From an uncultured Brevundimonas sp. (GTDB lineage: Bacteria; Pseudomonadota; Alphaproteobacteria; Caulobacterales; Caulobacteraceae): a stretch of 5,618 nt of DNA. A program made the position numbers and the translations under genes. The DNA is taken from NCBI GenBank assembly GCA_946481405.1, contig CAMLNY010000109.1, positions 1 to 5,618 on the forward strand. Direction: 5' to 3'. Position 1 is the first letter of the stretch, and each line of letters begins with the position of its first letter. The notes beneath the pieces are model-generated. The model was not told the origin of the DNA and did not search any database. It saw only the letters and a program-made list of their open reading frames with translations. Below are positions 1-5,618 of the stretch, one piece after another.

Positions 1-1040
1 ACGCGGAAGACGATGGCCTTCACCGAGTCGTCCTCGATGGCGTCATAGAGGGCCTCGGCCGTAACGTCGGAGTGGATGGACGATCCGCCGCCGAAGCCCG
101 AGCTGCCGCCCGCCCCGGTCATGATCGCGCCCTCGCCGCCGACGATGGCGATAGCGTCGCGACCCGAGCCCATCCGCTCGCCCTGGGACGAGGCGTAGAT
201 GGAGAATTCGATGATGTCGGCGCCGCGTCCGGCCCGGCGCTTCGCCTCGGCCTCGGCCTCCTCGACCTGGCCGAGCTTGTCGACCAGTTTGAGCTGAACC
301 GCCTGGGCCGCCGAATAGGGGCCGGCCTCGATGGTCGTCTTCAGGGCGGCGGCCGGGACCTTGCGGTCGAAGGCGGCGTTGGCGAGGGCCGAGTCGTAGA
401 TCGACGTCATCCAGGCCGTCATCGCCTCGCGGTGCGGGCCGGTGTAGTCCGATTGGGTGTATTCGTTGACAGCGTTCTTGTACTCATAGCGCTGCTCGAA
501 CTCGGCGCGGACGCCGTATTTCTCGAACGCCCGGCCCAGGAAGACGCTGTCGGCCGAGAAGCCCGTGGCCTGGAAGTTGGCCGTGTTCTGCATCCACAGC
601 TCGGACGCCGAGGCCCCGACCATATAGCTGGAGATCACCGTGCCGACGGGCATGAAGCCCTGCGAATGGGCGATGACCGGCTTGCCCGCGGCGCGGAAGC
701 GACGGATCGCCTGACGGATCTCGTCGGCGGCGGCGGGCGACAGGCCCGCTTCCGGCAGACGGACCAGCAGGACCTTCACATGGCTGTCCTTCTCGGCCTG
801 GGCCAGGGTGTCGACGATGCCGACGACCGACAGGCTGGAGCCGCCGAATGCGGAGAACGGATTGCTGGACGCCTGATCCGACAGACCCTCGCGCAGGTCC
901 AGTTCCAGCACGGCGTTGTTCGGGGTCGTCGGCTCGCTGGACGAGGCGGCCGCCGCGATGATCAGCACGATCGGCAGGACGACGACGAACAGGATCAGGC
1001 CGGTGAAGACACCGAGCACCGTCAGGAAGAACTGTTTCAT
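1..1040 (-). CDS. sppA: Signal peptide peptidase SppA, long (67K-type) form, N-terminal part, cut by the window edge
   Basis: Membrane-anchored serine protease of the SppA (protease IV) family, which degrades signal peptides left in the inner membrane. The ATG is at 1040-1038 and 346 codons are visible. Residues 4-32 form one hydrophobic N-terminal anchor with no charged residue, followed by a periplasm-type domain that opens VLELDLREGLSDQ. K188, in the motif YEYKNAVNEY, corresponds to the catalytic general-base lysine of E. coli SppA (K209 in GTYKSAVEPF). The second repeat domain begins near residue 297 (IAIVGGEGAIMTG) and includes a Gly/Ser-rich stretch at 309-321. The visible protein ends with VKAIVFR; in the family the SPGGS motif with the nucleophilic serine follows directly, so that residue lies outside the window. 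A lysine in the N-terminal half with the serine in the C-terminal half is the long-form layout. No strong Shine-Dalgarno precedes the ATG. The gene is divergent from panD. The family call is firm; completeness cannot be judged. Confidence 0.93.
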   Translation of the reverse strand, partial: MKQFFLTVLGVFTGLILFVVVLPIVLIIAAAASSSEPTTPNNAVLELDLREGLSDQASSNPFSAFGGSSLSVVGIVDTLAQAEKDSHVKVLLVRLPEAGLSPAAADEIRQAIRRFRAAGKPVIAHSQGFMPVGTVISSYMVGASASELWMQNTANFQATGFSADSVFLGRAFEKYGVRAEFEQRYEYKNAVNEYTQSDYTGPHREAMTAWMTSIYDSALANAAFDRKVPAAALKTTIEAGPYSAAQAVQLKLVDKLGQVEEAEAEAKRRAGRGADIIEFSIYASSQGERMGSGRDAIAIVGGEGAIMTGAGGSSGFGGGSSIHSDVTAEALYDAIEDDSVKAIVFR

Positions 1041-1084
1041 GGGCGAGGGAGCGTCCCGTCACGGCCAGTCGCGGCCTTGGATCG

Positions 1085-1112
1085 AACATACGGACCGGGG
1101 CGTTGCGGTCAA
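1085..1112 (-). promoter_or_regulatory. Candidate housekeeping promoter for sppA
   Basis: Read on the minus strand, a TTGACC -35 box (1112-1107, five of six matches to TTGACA) is separated by 16 nt from a TATGTT -10-like box (1090-1085, four of six matches to TATAAT). Transcription would start near 1078 and leave a leader of about 38 nt before the sppA ATG. The -35 box is good and the -10 box is mediocre. This is prediction by eye with no expression support. Confidence 0.4.
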
Positions 1113-1126
1113 ATGAACGTCGGGTA

Positions 1127-1141
1127 ACGGGGGAATCCCGT
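1127..1141. repeat. Inverted repeat with a GANTC site between the divergent promoters
   Basis: ACGGG (1127-1131) is repeated inverted as CCCGT (1137-1141) around a 5-nt centre. A GAATC sequence at 1133-1137 lies inside it and fits GANTC, the CcrM methylation target of Caulobacterales and related groups. The repeat is upstream of both candidate promoters, so a protein-binding role is possible. Arms of 5 bp can occur by chance in GC-rich DNA. Confidence 0.3.
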
Positions 1142-1142
1142 C

Positions 1143-1156
1143 AGATGAGGTCATCT
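1143..1156. promoter_or_regulatory. Operator-like dyad between sppA and panD
   Basis: AGATGA (1143-1148) and TCATCT (1151-1156) form perfect 6-bp arms around a 2-nt centre. The dyad lies between the two candidate -35 boxes, about 20 nt upstream of the panD box and about 30 nt from the sppA box. This is a reasonable position for a shared regulator. The arms are not GC-rich, so the dyad stands out from the local composition. I do not recognise it as the site of a named regulator. Confidence 0.35.
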
Positions 1157-1175
1157 CGCGCCCGCAGCATTGCGA

Positions 1176-1204
1176 TTGAAGACGGGGCTGGAAATCCCTA
1201 TATC
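1176..1204 (+). promoter_or_regulatory. Candidate promoter for panD, Caulobacter housekeeping type
   Basis: TTGAAGA (1176-1182) and CCTATATC (1197-1204) are separated by 14 nt. The second element matches the Caulobacter housekeeping -10 consensus GCTANAWC at every position except the first. The first element matches TTGACGS at five of seven positions, and the spacing fits the N10-14 rule. Read as a classical sigma-70 site it is TTGAAG-N17-TATATC. Transcription would start near 1211, giving a leader of about 49 nt before the panD ATG at 1260. This also argues against in-frame starts upstream of 1204. Confidence 0.5.
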
Positions 1205-1216
1205 CGCCGTCTGCGA

Positions 1217-1236
1217 GCGGGGGCCTATCGCCCCGC
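1217..1236 (+). repeat. GC-rich hairpin in the panD leader
   Basis: GCGGGG (1217-1222) pairs with CCCCGC (1231-1236) around an 8-nt loop. The hairpin ends 23 nt before the panD ATG and lies inside the transcript predicted from the candidate promoter. No U-tract follows, so it does not look like an intrinsic attenuator. It could affect mRNA stability or ribosome access, which is notable because panD lacks a strong Shine-Dalgarno. Chance occurrence in GC-rich DNA is possible. Confidence 0.35.
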
Positions 1237-1259
1237 GTCACGAGTGGACCGCACCTCCC

Positions 1260-1616
1260 ATGCTGGTCACCATGATGAAGGCCAAACTGCACCGCGCGAC
1301 GGTGACCCAGGCCGATCTGGACTACGAAGGCTCCATCGCCATCGACGGCGACCTGCTGGACGCCGCCGGCATCTTTCCGCACGAGCAGGTCGATGTGTTG
1401 AACATAACCAACGGCGCGCGCTTCACGACCTATGCAATCGAGGCCCCGCGCGGCTCCAAGGTCATCGGCGTCAACGGCGCCGCCGCGCGTCTGGTGCAGA
1501 AGAACGACAAGGTCATCGTCGTGACCTACGGCCAGCTCCCGGCCGAGGAAGCCCGTCAGTGGTCGCCGACCGTGGTGCTGCTGGACGACGCCAACGAGAT
1601 CAAGACGGCGGCGTGA
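1260..1616 (+). CDS. panD: Aspartate 1-decarboxylase proenzyme PanD
   Basis: Cytosolic pyruvoyl enzyme that decarboxylates L-aspartate to beta-alanine for pantothenate and coenzyme A synthesis. The ATG at 1260 gives 118 aa and puts the key residues at exactly the E. coli numbers: K9, H11, the self-cleavage pair G24-S25 in YEGS, R54, T57, Y58 (NGARFTTY) and N72 (VNGAAA). Cleavage between G24 and S25 would leave a short beta chain and an alpha chain whose Ser25 becomes the pyruvoyl group. An in-frame TTG at 1170 would add 30 residues with no family counterpart and would start upstream of the candidate promoter, so I reject it. An ATG at 1272 would shorten the N-terminus by four residues but breaks the numbering match. 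The protein is slightly shorter at its C-terminus than E. coli PanD (126 aa). No clear Shine-Dalgarno is visible. The gene diverges from sppA and converges on dxs. Confidence 0.96.
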   Translation: MLVTMMKAKLHRATVTQADLDYEGSIAIDGDLLDAAGIFPHEQVDVLNITNGARFTTYAIEAPRGSKVIGVNGAAARLVQKNDKVIVVTYGQLPAEEARQWSPTVVLLDDANEIKTAA

Positions 1617-1619
1617 GCC

Positions 1620-1637
1620 TGCGGGCCTAGGCCCGCA
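1620..1637. terminator. Perfect 18-bp palindrome at the panD/dxs convergent junction, possible bidirectional terminator
   Basis: TGCGGGCCTAGGCCCGCA reads the same on both strands. It starts 4 nt after the panD stop, and its centre contains the TAG stop codon of dxs (1629-1627). As RNA it could form a 7-bp, mostly G/C stem with a CUAG loop in either direction. There is no T-run on either side, so it is not a canonical intrinsic terminator. A bidirectional 3'-end or stability structure is the most likely role, given that two genes end here head-on. Confidence 0.5.
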
Positions 1638-3537
1638 CCGCGCCCCGCGCGCCAGCCACCCCCAGCGCCTTCAGCGCCGCCGCGGCGATATGCTCGGCGT
1701 CTAGTCCCGCCTGGGCGTACTGCGCCGCCGGGCTGTCCTGGTCCTGGAAGACGTCGGGCAGATGGAGGGTGCGGATCTTCAGGCCCGCGTCCAGCGCGCC
1801 GACCTCGGCCAGATGCTGAAGCACGAAGGCGCCGAAGCCGCCCATGGCGCCTTCCTCGATGGTGATCAGGGCCTCGTGTTCGCGCGCCAGACGGTTGATC
1901 AGCTCGTGGTCCAGCGGCTTGGCGAAGCGGGCGTCTGCAACCGTGGCCGAAACCCCGTGCGCCGCCAGAATGTCGGCGGCCTTCAGCGTCTCCTGAAGCC
2001 GTGTGCCGAAGCTCAGCAAGGCTACCGCCGTGCCCTCGCGCACGACCCGGCCCTTGCCGATCTCCAGCGGGGCGGCCAGCTCAGGGATCTCGACGCCCAC
2101 GCCGTCGCCGCGCGGATAACGGAAGGCCGAGGGACGGTCGTCGATTTCGCAGGCGGTGGCGATCATGGCGGCCAGATCGGCCTCGTCGGCGGCGGCCATC
2201 AGGACCATGCCCGGCAGCGCGCCCATATAGCCGATGTCGAACGACCCGGCGTGGGTCGAGCCGTCGGCGCCGACCAGCCCCGCCCGGTCCATGGCGAAGC
2301 GCACTGGCAGCTTCTGGATCGCCACGTCGTGGACAACCTGGTCGTAGCCGCGCTGCAGGAAGGTCGAATAGATGGCGCAGAAGGGTTTCATCCCGTCCGC
2401 CGCCAGACCGGCCGCGAAGGTCACCGCATGCTGCTCGGCGATGCCGACGTCATAGGTCCGCTTGGGGAAGGCCTGGCCGAACAGATCCAGCCCCGTGCCG
2501 GAGGGCATGGCCGCGGTTATGGCGACGATGGACGGATCGCGCTCGGCCCGCTTGATCAGCTCGGTCCCGAACACCTTGGTATAGCTGGGCGCGTTGGAGG
2601 CGGCCCTGGTCTGCTTGCCCGAGACGACGTCGAACTTGACCACCGCATGCAGCTTGTCGGCGCTCGACTCAGCCGGGGCGTAGCCCTTGCCCTTCTGGGT
2701 CACGACGTGGACCACCACCGGGCGGTCGGTGATGGCCGCGGCGTTCTTAAGGATAGGGACGAGGTTGTCCATGTCGTGCCCGTCGACCGGGCCGATGTAG
2801 TAGAAGCCCAGCTCCTCGAAGAAGGTGCCGCCCACGATCATGCCGCGGGCGTATTCCTCGGCCTTCCTCGCCGCGTTGCGGAACGGGCGGGGCATGTGCT
2901 GCACGACCTCGCGGCCGAACTTGCGGAAGTTCTGGTAGGCGCCGCCGGAGACCTGTTTGGCCAGATAGGCGCTCATCCCGCCGACCGGGGGTGCGATCGA
3001 CATGTCGTTGTCGTTGAGGATGACGGTCAACTGGCCGGTGGTTTCGGCGGCGTTGTTCATCGCCTCATAGGCCATGCCGGCGGACATGGAGCCGTCGCCG
3101 ATGACGGCGACGACCTTGTTCTTTTCGCCCTTCTGGTCGCGGGCGGCGGCGAAGCCGAGCGCCGCCGAGATTGAGGTCGAGGCATGGGCCGCGCCGAAGG
3201 GGTCGTACTCGCTCTCCGAACGTTTGGTGAAGCCTGACAGGCCGCCGCCCTGACGCAAGGTTCGGATGCGGTCGCGCCGCCCGGTCAGGATCTTGTGCGG
3301 ATAGCATTGGTGACCGACGTCCCAGATCAGGATGTCCTTGGGCGTATCGAACACATGGTGCAGGGCGACCGTCAGCTCGACCACGCCCAGACCGGCGCCG
3401 AGGTGACCGCCCGTCGTGGACACCGCATCGATCGTCTCGGCCCGAAGCTCATCCGCCAGCTGTCGCAGCTGTGGGATGTCGAAGCCGCGCATGTCGGCCG
3501 GGACGTGGACTTTGTCGAGCAGTGGAGTGTCGGGCAT
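1627..3537 (-). CDS. dxs: 1-deoxy-D-xylulose-5-phosphate synthase
   Basis: Thiamine-diphosphate enzyme that condenses pyruvate with D-glyceraldehyde 3-phosphate to DXP, the first committed and often flux-limiting step of the MEP isoprenoid pathway; DXP also feeds thiamine and pyridoxal phosphate synthesis. The protein has 636 aa (E. coli Dxs has 620). H45 lies in GGHLGAGLG. The ThDP/Mg motif runs from GDG (147-149) to NDN (175-177). The catalytic glutamate is E368 in GIAEQH. D425 and H429 lie in GADGSTHAG, and R476 in FRYPRG is the predicted phosphate-binding arginine. These last residues are two numbers below their E. coli equivalents, so the core is intact. Three domains are expected: pyrimidine-binding-like, transketolase-like centre, and C-terminal. 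The ATG at 3537-3535 lies 18 nt after the ispA stop behind only a weak AGAGA, which suggests co-transcription with ispA. The C-terminal tail is Ala/Gly-rich. The stop lies inside a palindrome shared with the panD end. Confidence 0.98.
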   Translation of the reverse strand: MPDTPLLDKVHVPADMRGFDIPQLRQLADELRAETIDAVSTTGGHLGAGLGVVELTVALHHVFDTPKDILIWDVGHQCYPHKILTGRRDRIRTLRQGGGLSGFTKRSESEYDPFGAAHASTSISAALGFAAARDQKGEKNKVVAVIGDGSMSAGMAYEAMNNAAETTGQLTVILNDNDMSIAPPVGGMSAYLAKQVSGGAYQNFRKFGREVVQHMPRPFRNAARKAEEYARGMIVGGTFFEELGFYYIGPVDGHDMDNLVPILKNAAAITDRPVVVHVVTQKGKGYAPAESSADKLHAVVKFDVVSGKQTRAASNAPSYTKVFGTELIKRAERDPSIVAITAAMPSGTGLDLFGQAFPKRTYDVGIAEQHAVTFAAGLAADGMKPFCAIYSTFLQRGYDQVVHDVAIQKLPVRFAMDRAGLVGADGSTHAGSFDIGYMGALPGMVLMAAADEADLAAMIATACEIDDRPSAFRYPRGDGVGVEIPELAAPLEIGKGRVVREGTAVALLSFGTRLQETLKAADILAAHGVSATVADARFAKPLDHELINRLAREHEALITIEEGAMGGFGAFVLQHLAEVGALDAGLKIRTLHLPDVFQDQDSPAAQYAQAGLDAEHIAAAALKALGVAGARGAVRA

Positions 3538-3555
3538 TCAGGTCTCTAATGCACT

Positions 3556-4470
3556 TCAGGACCGACGGTTTAGCACGAAGTCCACACTCGCCTTGAGGTT
3601 TTCGGCGTCGGAACCGAACACGTCGAGGTGGCTGCGGGCCTGATCCGCCAGATGCGCGACCCGATGCCGCGCCTGATCGACGCCCAGAAGGGTGACGAAA
3701 TTGGTCTTGCCCTGGGCCGCGTCCTTGCCGCCGGCGGCCTTGCCCAGAATGTCCTCGTCGCCCTCGACGTCCAGCAGGTCGTCGACGATCTGGTAGGCCA
3801 GCCCGATGTCGTGGGCGAAGCTGGTCAGGGCCTGGCAATGCTGGTCGCTGGCGCCGGCGATGATCAGCGGGATCTCGAAGGCATAGGTGAACAGGGCGCC
3901 GGTCTTCAGCCGCTGCATCCGGGCGACCCCGCCCAGATCGTCGCGCACGCCCAGAAGGTCGATCATCTGGCCGCCCGCCATGCCTCGGGCCCCGCTGGCC
4001 AGCGACAGACGGGCCGCCAGCGCACAGCGGACCTCCGCGTCGTCGTGGGTGTCGGGATGCAGTATGATATCGAAGGCCGCCGTCTGCAGCGCGTCGCCGG
4101 CCAGAATGGCCGTCGCCTCGTCGTAAGCGATGTGCAGCGTCGGCCGCCCCCGCCGCATGTCGTCGTTGTCCATCGCCGGCAGGTCGTCATGGACCAGCGA
4201 ATAGGCGTGGACGCATTCCAGGGCGCAGGCCGCGCGCAGCACCGGCCGCTCCTCAATGTCGAACAGCCGCGCCGCCTCCATCGCGAAATAGGGTCTCAGC
4301 CGCTTGCCCGGCCCCAGCGCCGCATAGCGCATCGCCTCGGTCAGCCGGGACTCCGGCCCGTCGGCGCGCGGCAGCAGTTCGTCCAGCGCGACGGTCACCA
4401 GGTCGGCGACCTCGGCCACCCGGTCTATGACCGACTGTTCCGGCGAGTTGGCGGCGAGCGGCACGTTCAA
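3556..4470 (-). CDS. ispA: Farnesyl diphosphate synthase (short-chain polyprenyl synthase)
   Basis: Cytosolic prenyltransferase that adds isopentenyl diphosphate to DMAPP and geranyl diphosphate to make farnesyl diphosphate. The protein has 304 aa, a usual length for bacterial FPP synthase. Visible motifs are GKRLRP (55-60, diphosphate binding), the first Asp-rich motif DDLPAMD (95-101, the DDX4D spacing of the bacterial type), AILAGDALQ (121-129), LKTGAL (188-193) and the second Asp-rich motif DDLLD (230-234). The region before the first motif, HAYSLVHDD, matches E. coli IspA and favours C15 product; a C20 (geranylgeranyl) product cannot be excluded from sequence alone. The start is a TTG at 4470-4468 overlapping the stop of the upstream gene as TTGA. 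GGGAGG lies 5 nt upstream, which is better spacing than for the alternative GTG two codons later. It is followed after 18 nt by dxs, so both enzymes are probably made from one message. Confidence 0.96.
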   Translation of the reverse strand: MNVPLAANSPEQSVIDRVAEVADLVTVALDELLPRADGPESRLTEAMRYAALGPGKRLRPYFAMEAARLFDIEERPVLRAACALECVHAYSLVHDDLPAMDNDDMRRGRPTLHIAYDEATAILAGDALQTAAFDIILHPDTHDDAEVRCALAARLSLASGARGMAGGQMIDLLGVRDDLGGVARMQRLKTGALFTYAFEIPLIIAGASDQHCQALTSFAHDIGLAYQIVDDLLDVEGDEDILGKAAGGKDAAQGKTNFVTLLGVDQARHRVAHLADQARSHLDVFGSDAENLKASVDFVLNRRS

Positions 4471-4817
4471 AACAGCCTCCCGCCGTTCGGGGTCTCGCGA
4501 TCCACGCCGACCAGAACCACCTCCCCGTCCGCGTCCGGGAAGCCCAGGGTCAGGACCTCCGACATGAACGGTCCGATCTGGCGCGGCGGGAAGTTGACGA
4601 CGGCGGCGACCTTGCGGCCGGTCAGTTCGTCGAGGGTGTAGTGACGCGTGATCTGGGCCGACGACCGTTTCACCCCGACGTCCGGGCCGAAGTCGATGGT
4701 CAGCTTGTAGGCGGGCTTTCTCGCCTCCGGGAACGGCTCGGCGCGCACGACCTCGCCCACGCGCACGTCGACCCGCATGAAGTCATCGAAAACGATCTGC
4801 GGCGCCGGGGCGCTCAT
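4467..4817 (-). CDS. csaA: CsaA-type tRNA-binding-domain protein (putative secretion chaperone)
   Basis: A small stand-alone tRNA-binding OB-fold protein of 116 aa, close to the B. subtilis CsaA length of about 110. Signature stretches are [11 protein letters not shown] (13-23), [12 protein letters not shown] (33-44), SSAQIT (52-57), [20 protein letters not shown] (73-92) and the terminal PNGGRLF (110-116). CsaA is described as a dimer with export-chaperone activity, and its fold is that of the tRNA-binding domains of MetRS C-termini and Arc1p/Trbp111. Which role applies here is not shown by the sequence. The ATG at 4817-4815 shares its A with the last base of the xseB TGA (TGATG), and its TGA overlaps the TTG of ispA, so translation is probably coupled at both ends. 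No strong Shine-Dalgarno precedes its own start. Its position inside an xseB-ispA-dxs cluster is the unusual point. The family call is firm and the physiological role is open. Confidence 0.88.
   Translation of the reverse strand: MSAPAPQIVFDDFMRVDVRVGEVVRAEPFPEARKPAYKLTIDFGPDVGVKRSSAQITRHYTLDELTGRKVAAVVNFPPRQIGPFMSEVLTLGFPDADGEVVLVGVDRETPNGGRLF
4476..4481 (-). promoter_or_regulatory. Shine-Dalgarno that decides the TTG start of ispA
   Basis: Read on the minus strand this is GGGAGG, a strong Shine-Dalgarno, followed by 5 nt (CTGTT) and then TTG at 4470. It lies inside the last codons of the csaA-type gene. The only other nearby start, a GTG at 4464, would be 11 nt away, and no ATG is close by. 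The site therefore supports the rare TTG. Confidence 0.65.
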
Positions 4818-5068
4818 CAGCCGAACTCGGCCGGTTCGACGCCCTTCGCCTGACCGTCCGATCCGACGACGATCTTCTCCACGCGCAGCTGGGCGGCCTT
4901 CAGCCGCGCCTCGCAGTGGGCCTTTAGACGCGCGCCTTCCTCATAGAGAGTGATCGATTCCTCCAGCGGGGCCTGCCCGGACTCCAGGCGCGAGACGATG
5001 GTCTCCAGACGCGACAGGGCGTCCTCGAAGCTGAGATCGGCGGGGATGGAAGGGGCGGCGTCTGACAT
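4817..5068 (-). CDS. xseB: Exodeoxyribonuclease VII small subunit
   Basis: Small subunit of exonuclease VII, which together with several XseB copies per XseA degrades single-stranded DNA to oligonucleotides and acts in repair. From the ATG at 5068-5066 the protein has 83 aa (E. coli XseB has 80). The family core is clear: SFEDALSRLETIVSRLESGQAPLEESITLYEEGARL begins at residue 13, followed by a charged helix to about residue 66 (RLKAAQLRVEKIV) and a short tail. The fold is expected to be a helical hairpin or coiled coil. A TTG at 5104 in frame would add 12 residues, but nothing like a Shine-Dalgarno precedes it, whereas AGGG lies 8 nt before the ATG. This is the first gene of the tight unit with csaA, ispA and dxs. 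The large subunit gene xseA is not in this window. No convincing promoter was found in the 108 nt upstream. Confidence 0.94.
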   Translation of the reverse strand: MSDAAPSIPADLSFEDALSRLETIVSRLESGQAPLEESITLYEEGARLKAHCEARLKAAQLRVEKIVVGSDGQAKGVEPAEFG

Positions 5069-5176
5069 CCGGGCGACCCTAGAGGGGGCGGCCACTCGCT
5101 TCAACGGAGAAAGCCGGACGAAACGGCGCAGTTGACGCGGGCGCCGGGCGGCCGACTCTGGTTCGCCGGATCGGGG

Positions 5177-5618
5177 TCAGGCGCGCTGGTAGCGGCGCTG
5201 AGACCAGTATTTGAAGCCCTGGTTGTGAACCAGCTTCCAGCCGTCGGCCTTCAGCCGCATGCCGACCATGTGATTGAAATAGCCGTGGGCCAGGACCAGC
5301 ACATCCTCCCCGGCCTCGGCACGGGCGATCAGACGCTGGGCCGCCTGTTCGGCGCGGGCTTCGGCCTCCCGGCGCGTCTCCTGCCCCTCGTGGTGATTGA
5401 ACATGTGCCACCAGAAGCGGGCCACTCCGCCCCAGTATTTCGGCGGCAGCTTGAACCAGCTGGGGAAGTGCGGCGGCGGCAGGGGCGCCTCGATGAACAT
5501 GACATCGGACACGATCTCGCGTCCGGCCGAAACGGCCAGCGCCGTCTCCTGCGCGCGCTGACGGGTCGAGGCGAAGATGACCCCGGCGCCGGCCGCCGTC
5601 TCGAGCAGTTCGCGCGGC
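5177..5618 (-). CDS. Histidine phosphatase superfamily protein, C-terminal part, cut by the window edge
   Basis: 146 codons plus a TGA stop at 5179-5177 are visible; the N-terminus and the RHG signature with the phospho-accepting histidine lie beyond 5618. Two family motifs are present. VIFASTRQRAQETA (5579-5540 region) corresponds to the S-x-x-x-R-A-x-x-T-A motif with the phosphate-binding arginine, and VLVLAHG (second histidine at 5287-5285) is the late His-Gly motif. The reading frame stays open past the GTG at 5512, and the first motif lies upstream of it, so that GTG is not the real start. Between the motifs is a segment rich in proline and aromatic residues (5393-5482, with EAPLPPPHFP, W and FWWH), then an Ala/Arg/Glu-rich helix. 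No signal peptide can be judged. The substrate is unknown: family members act on sugar phosphates, nucleotides or phosphoproteins. It runs in the same direction as xseB, 108 nt upstream of it. Confidence 0.8.
   Translation of the reverse strand, partial: PRELLETAAGAGVIFASTRQRAQETALAVSAGREIVSDVMFIEAPLPPPHFPSWFKLPPKYWGGVARFWWHMFNHHEGQETRREAEARAEQAAQRLIARAEAGEDVLVLAHGYFNHMVGMRLKADGWKLVHNQGFKYWSQRRYQRA

Noticed and set aside
72..1127. A 351-codon open frame on the plus strand opposite sppA
   Set aside because: It is a shadow of the sppA frame with low-complexity Arg/Gly/Asp content. The minus-strand frame carries the SppA anchor and catalytic lysine.
1059..1382. A 107-codon minus-strand frame across the sppA/panD spacer
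   Set aside because: It overlaps the start of panD antisense and crosses both candidate promoters. It resembles no known protein.
1762..3174. A 470-codon open frame on the plus strand opposite dxs
   Set aside because: It is antisense to a fully conserved dxs and rich in Arg/Gly/His/Val in the way GC-rich shadow frames are. No recognisable domain is visible.
3628..4641. A 337-codon open frame on the plus strand opposite ispA and csaA
   Set aside because: It spans two well-supported minus-strand genes and has no family motifs.
5069..5104. Extended xseB start at TTG 5104, adding 12 residues
   Set aside because: No Shine-Dalgarno precedes it, and XseB proteins are about 80 aa. The ATG at 5068 fits the family length.
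5077..5104. TTGAAG-N16-CTAGGG on the minus strand as an xseB promoter
   Set aside because: The -10 element is poor and would put the transcription start at or inside the start codon. The AGGG is better read as the ribosome binding site.
5132..5137. TTGACG on the plus strand in the xseB upstream region
   Set aside because: No -10 element lies at suitable spacing, and no plus-strand gene is downstream.
5105..5176. Possible terminator after the histidine phosphatase gene
   Set aside because: Only short overlapping GC palindromes (GGCGCC, CGGCCG) are present, without a stable long stem or a T-tract.

Overview
This is a high-GC stretch of chromosome, apparently from an alphaproteobacterium and most plausibly Caulobacterales (Caulobacter/Brevundimonas-like). 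The reasons are the GC-rich codon use, the xseB/ispA/dxs cluster that is common in this class, promoter-like sites that fit the Caulobacter housekeeping pattern, and the protein sequences. The genus is an inference. The window is housekeeping DNA. It shows no mobile element, CRISPR array, rRNA, tRNA or phage signature.

Layout. Positions 1-1040 (minus) hold the N-terminal 346 codons of a long-form SppA membrane signal-peptide peptidase, cut by the window edge just before the expected catalytic-serine motif. Positions 1041-1259 are a divergent regulatory region: a candidate promoter for sppA, a candidate promoter for panD, two short dyads between them and a leader hairpin. Positions 1260-1616 (plus) encode PanD, aspartate 1-decarboxylase. 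An 18-bp perfect palindrome at 1620-1637 sits at the convergent panD/dxs junction and contains the dxs stop codon.

Positions 5068 down to 1627 (minus) are a tight four-gene unit transcribed right to left: xseB, a csaA-type tRNA-binding-domain gene, ispA and dxs. The first three are joined by overlapping stop/start codons (TGATG, then TTGA with a TTG start). An 18-nt gap precedes dxs. Positions 5177-5618 (minus) are the C-terminal part of a histidine-phosphatase-superfamily protein, separated from xseB by 108 nt.

How the genes work together. Dxs makes 1-deoxy-D-xylulose 5-phosphate from pyruvate and glyceraldehyde 3-phosphate, the first step of the MEP isoprenoid route. IspA condenses the resulting C5 units to farnesyl diphosphate for quinones, undecaprenyl carriers and, where present, carotenoids and hopanoids. 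XseB is the small subunit of exonuclease VII and the CsaA-like protein probably binds tRNA or acts as a chaperone, so their link to isoprenoids is positional. PanD supplies beta-alanine for pantothenate and coenzyme A. I found no previously undescribed system. The points worth a second look are the inserted csaA gene with coupled starts, the TTG start of ispA, the divergent sppA/panD control region, and the palindrome at the convergent junction.
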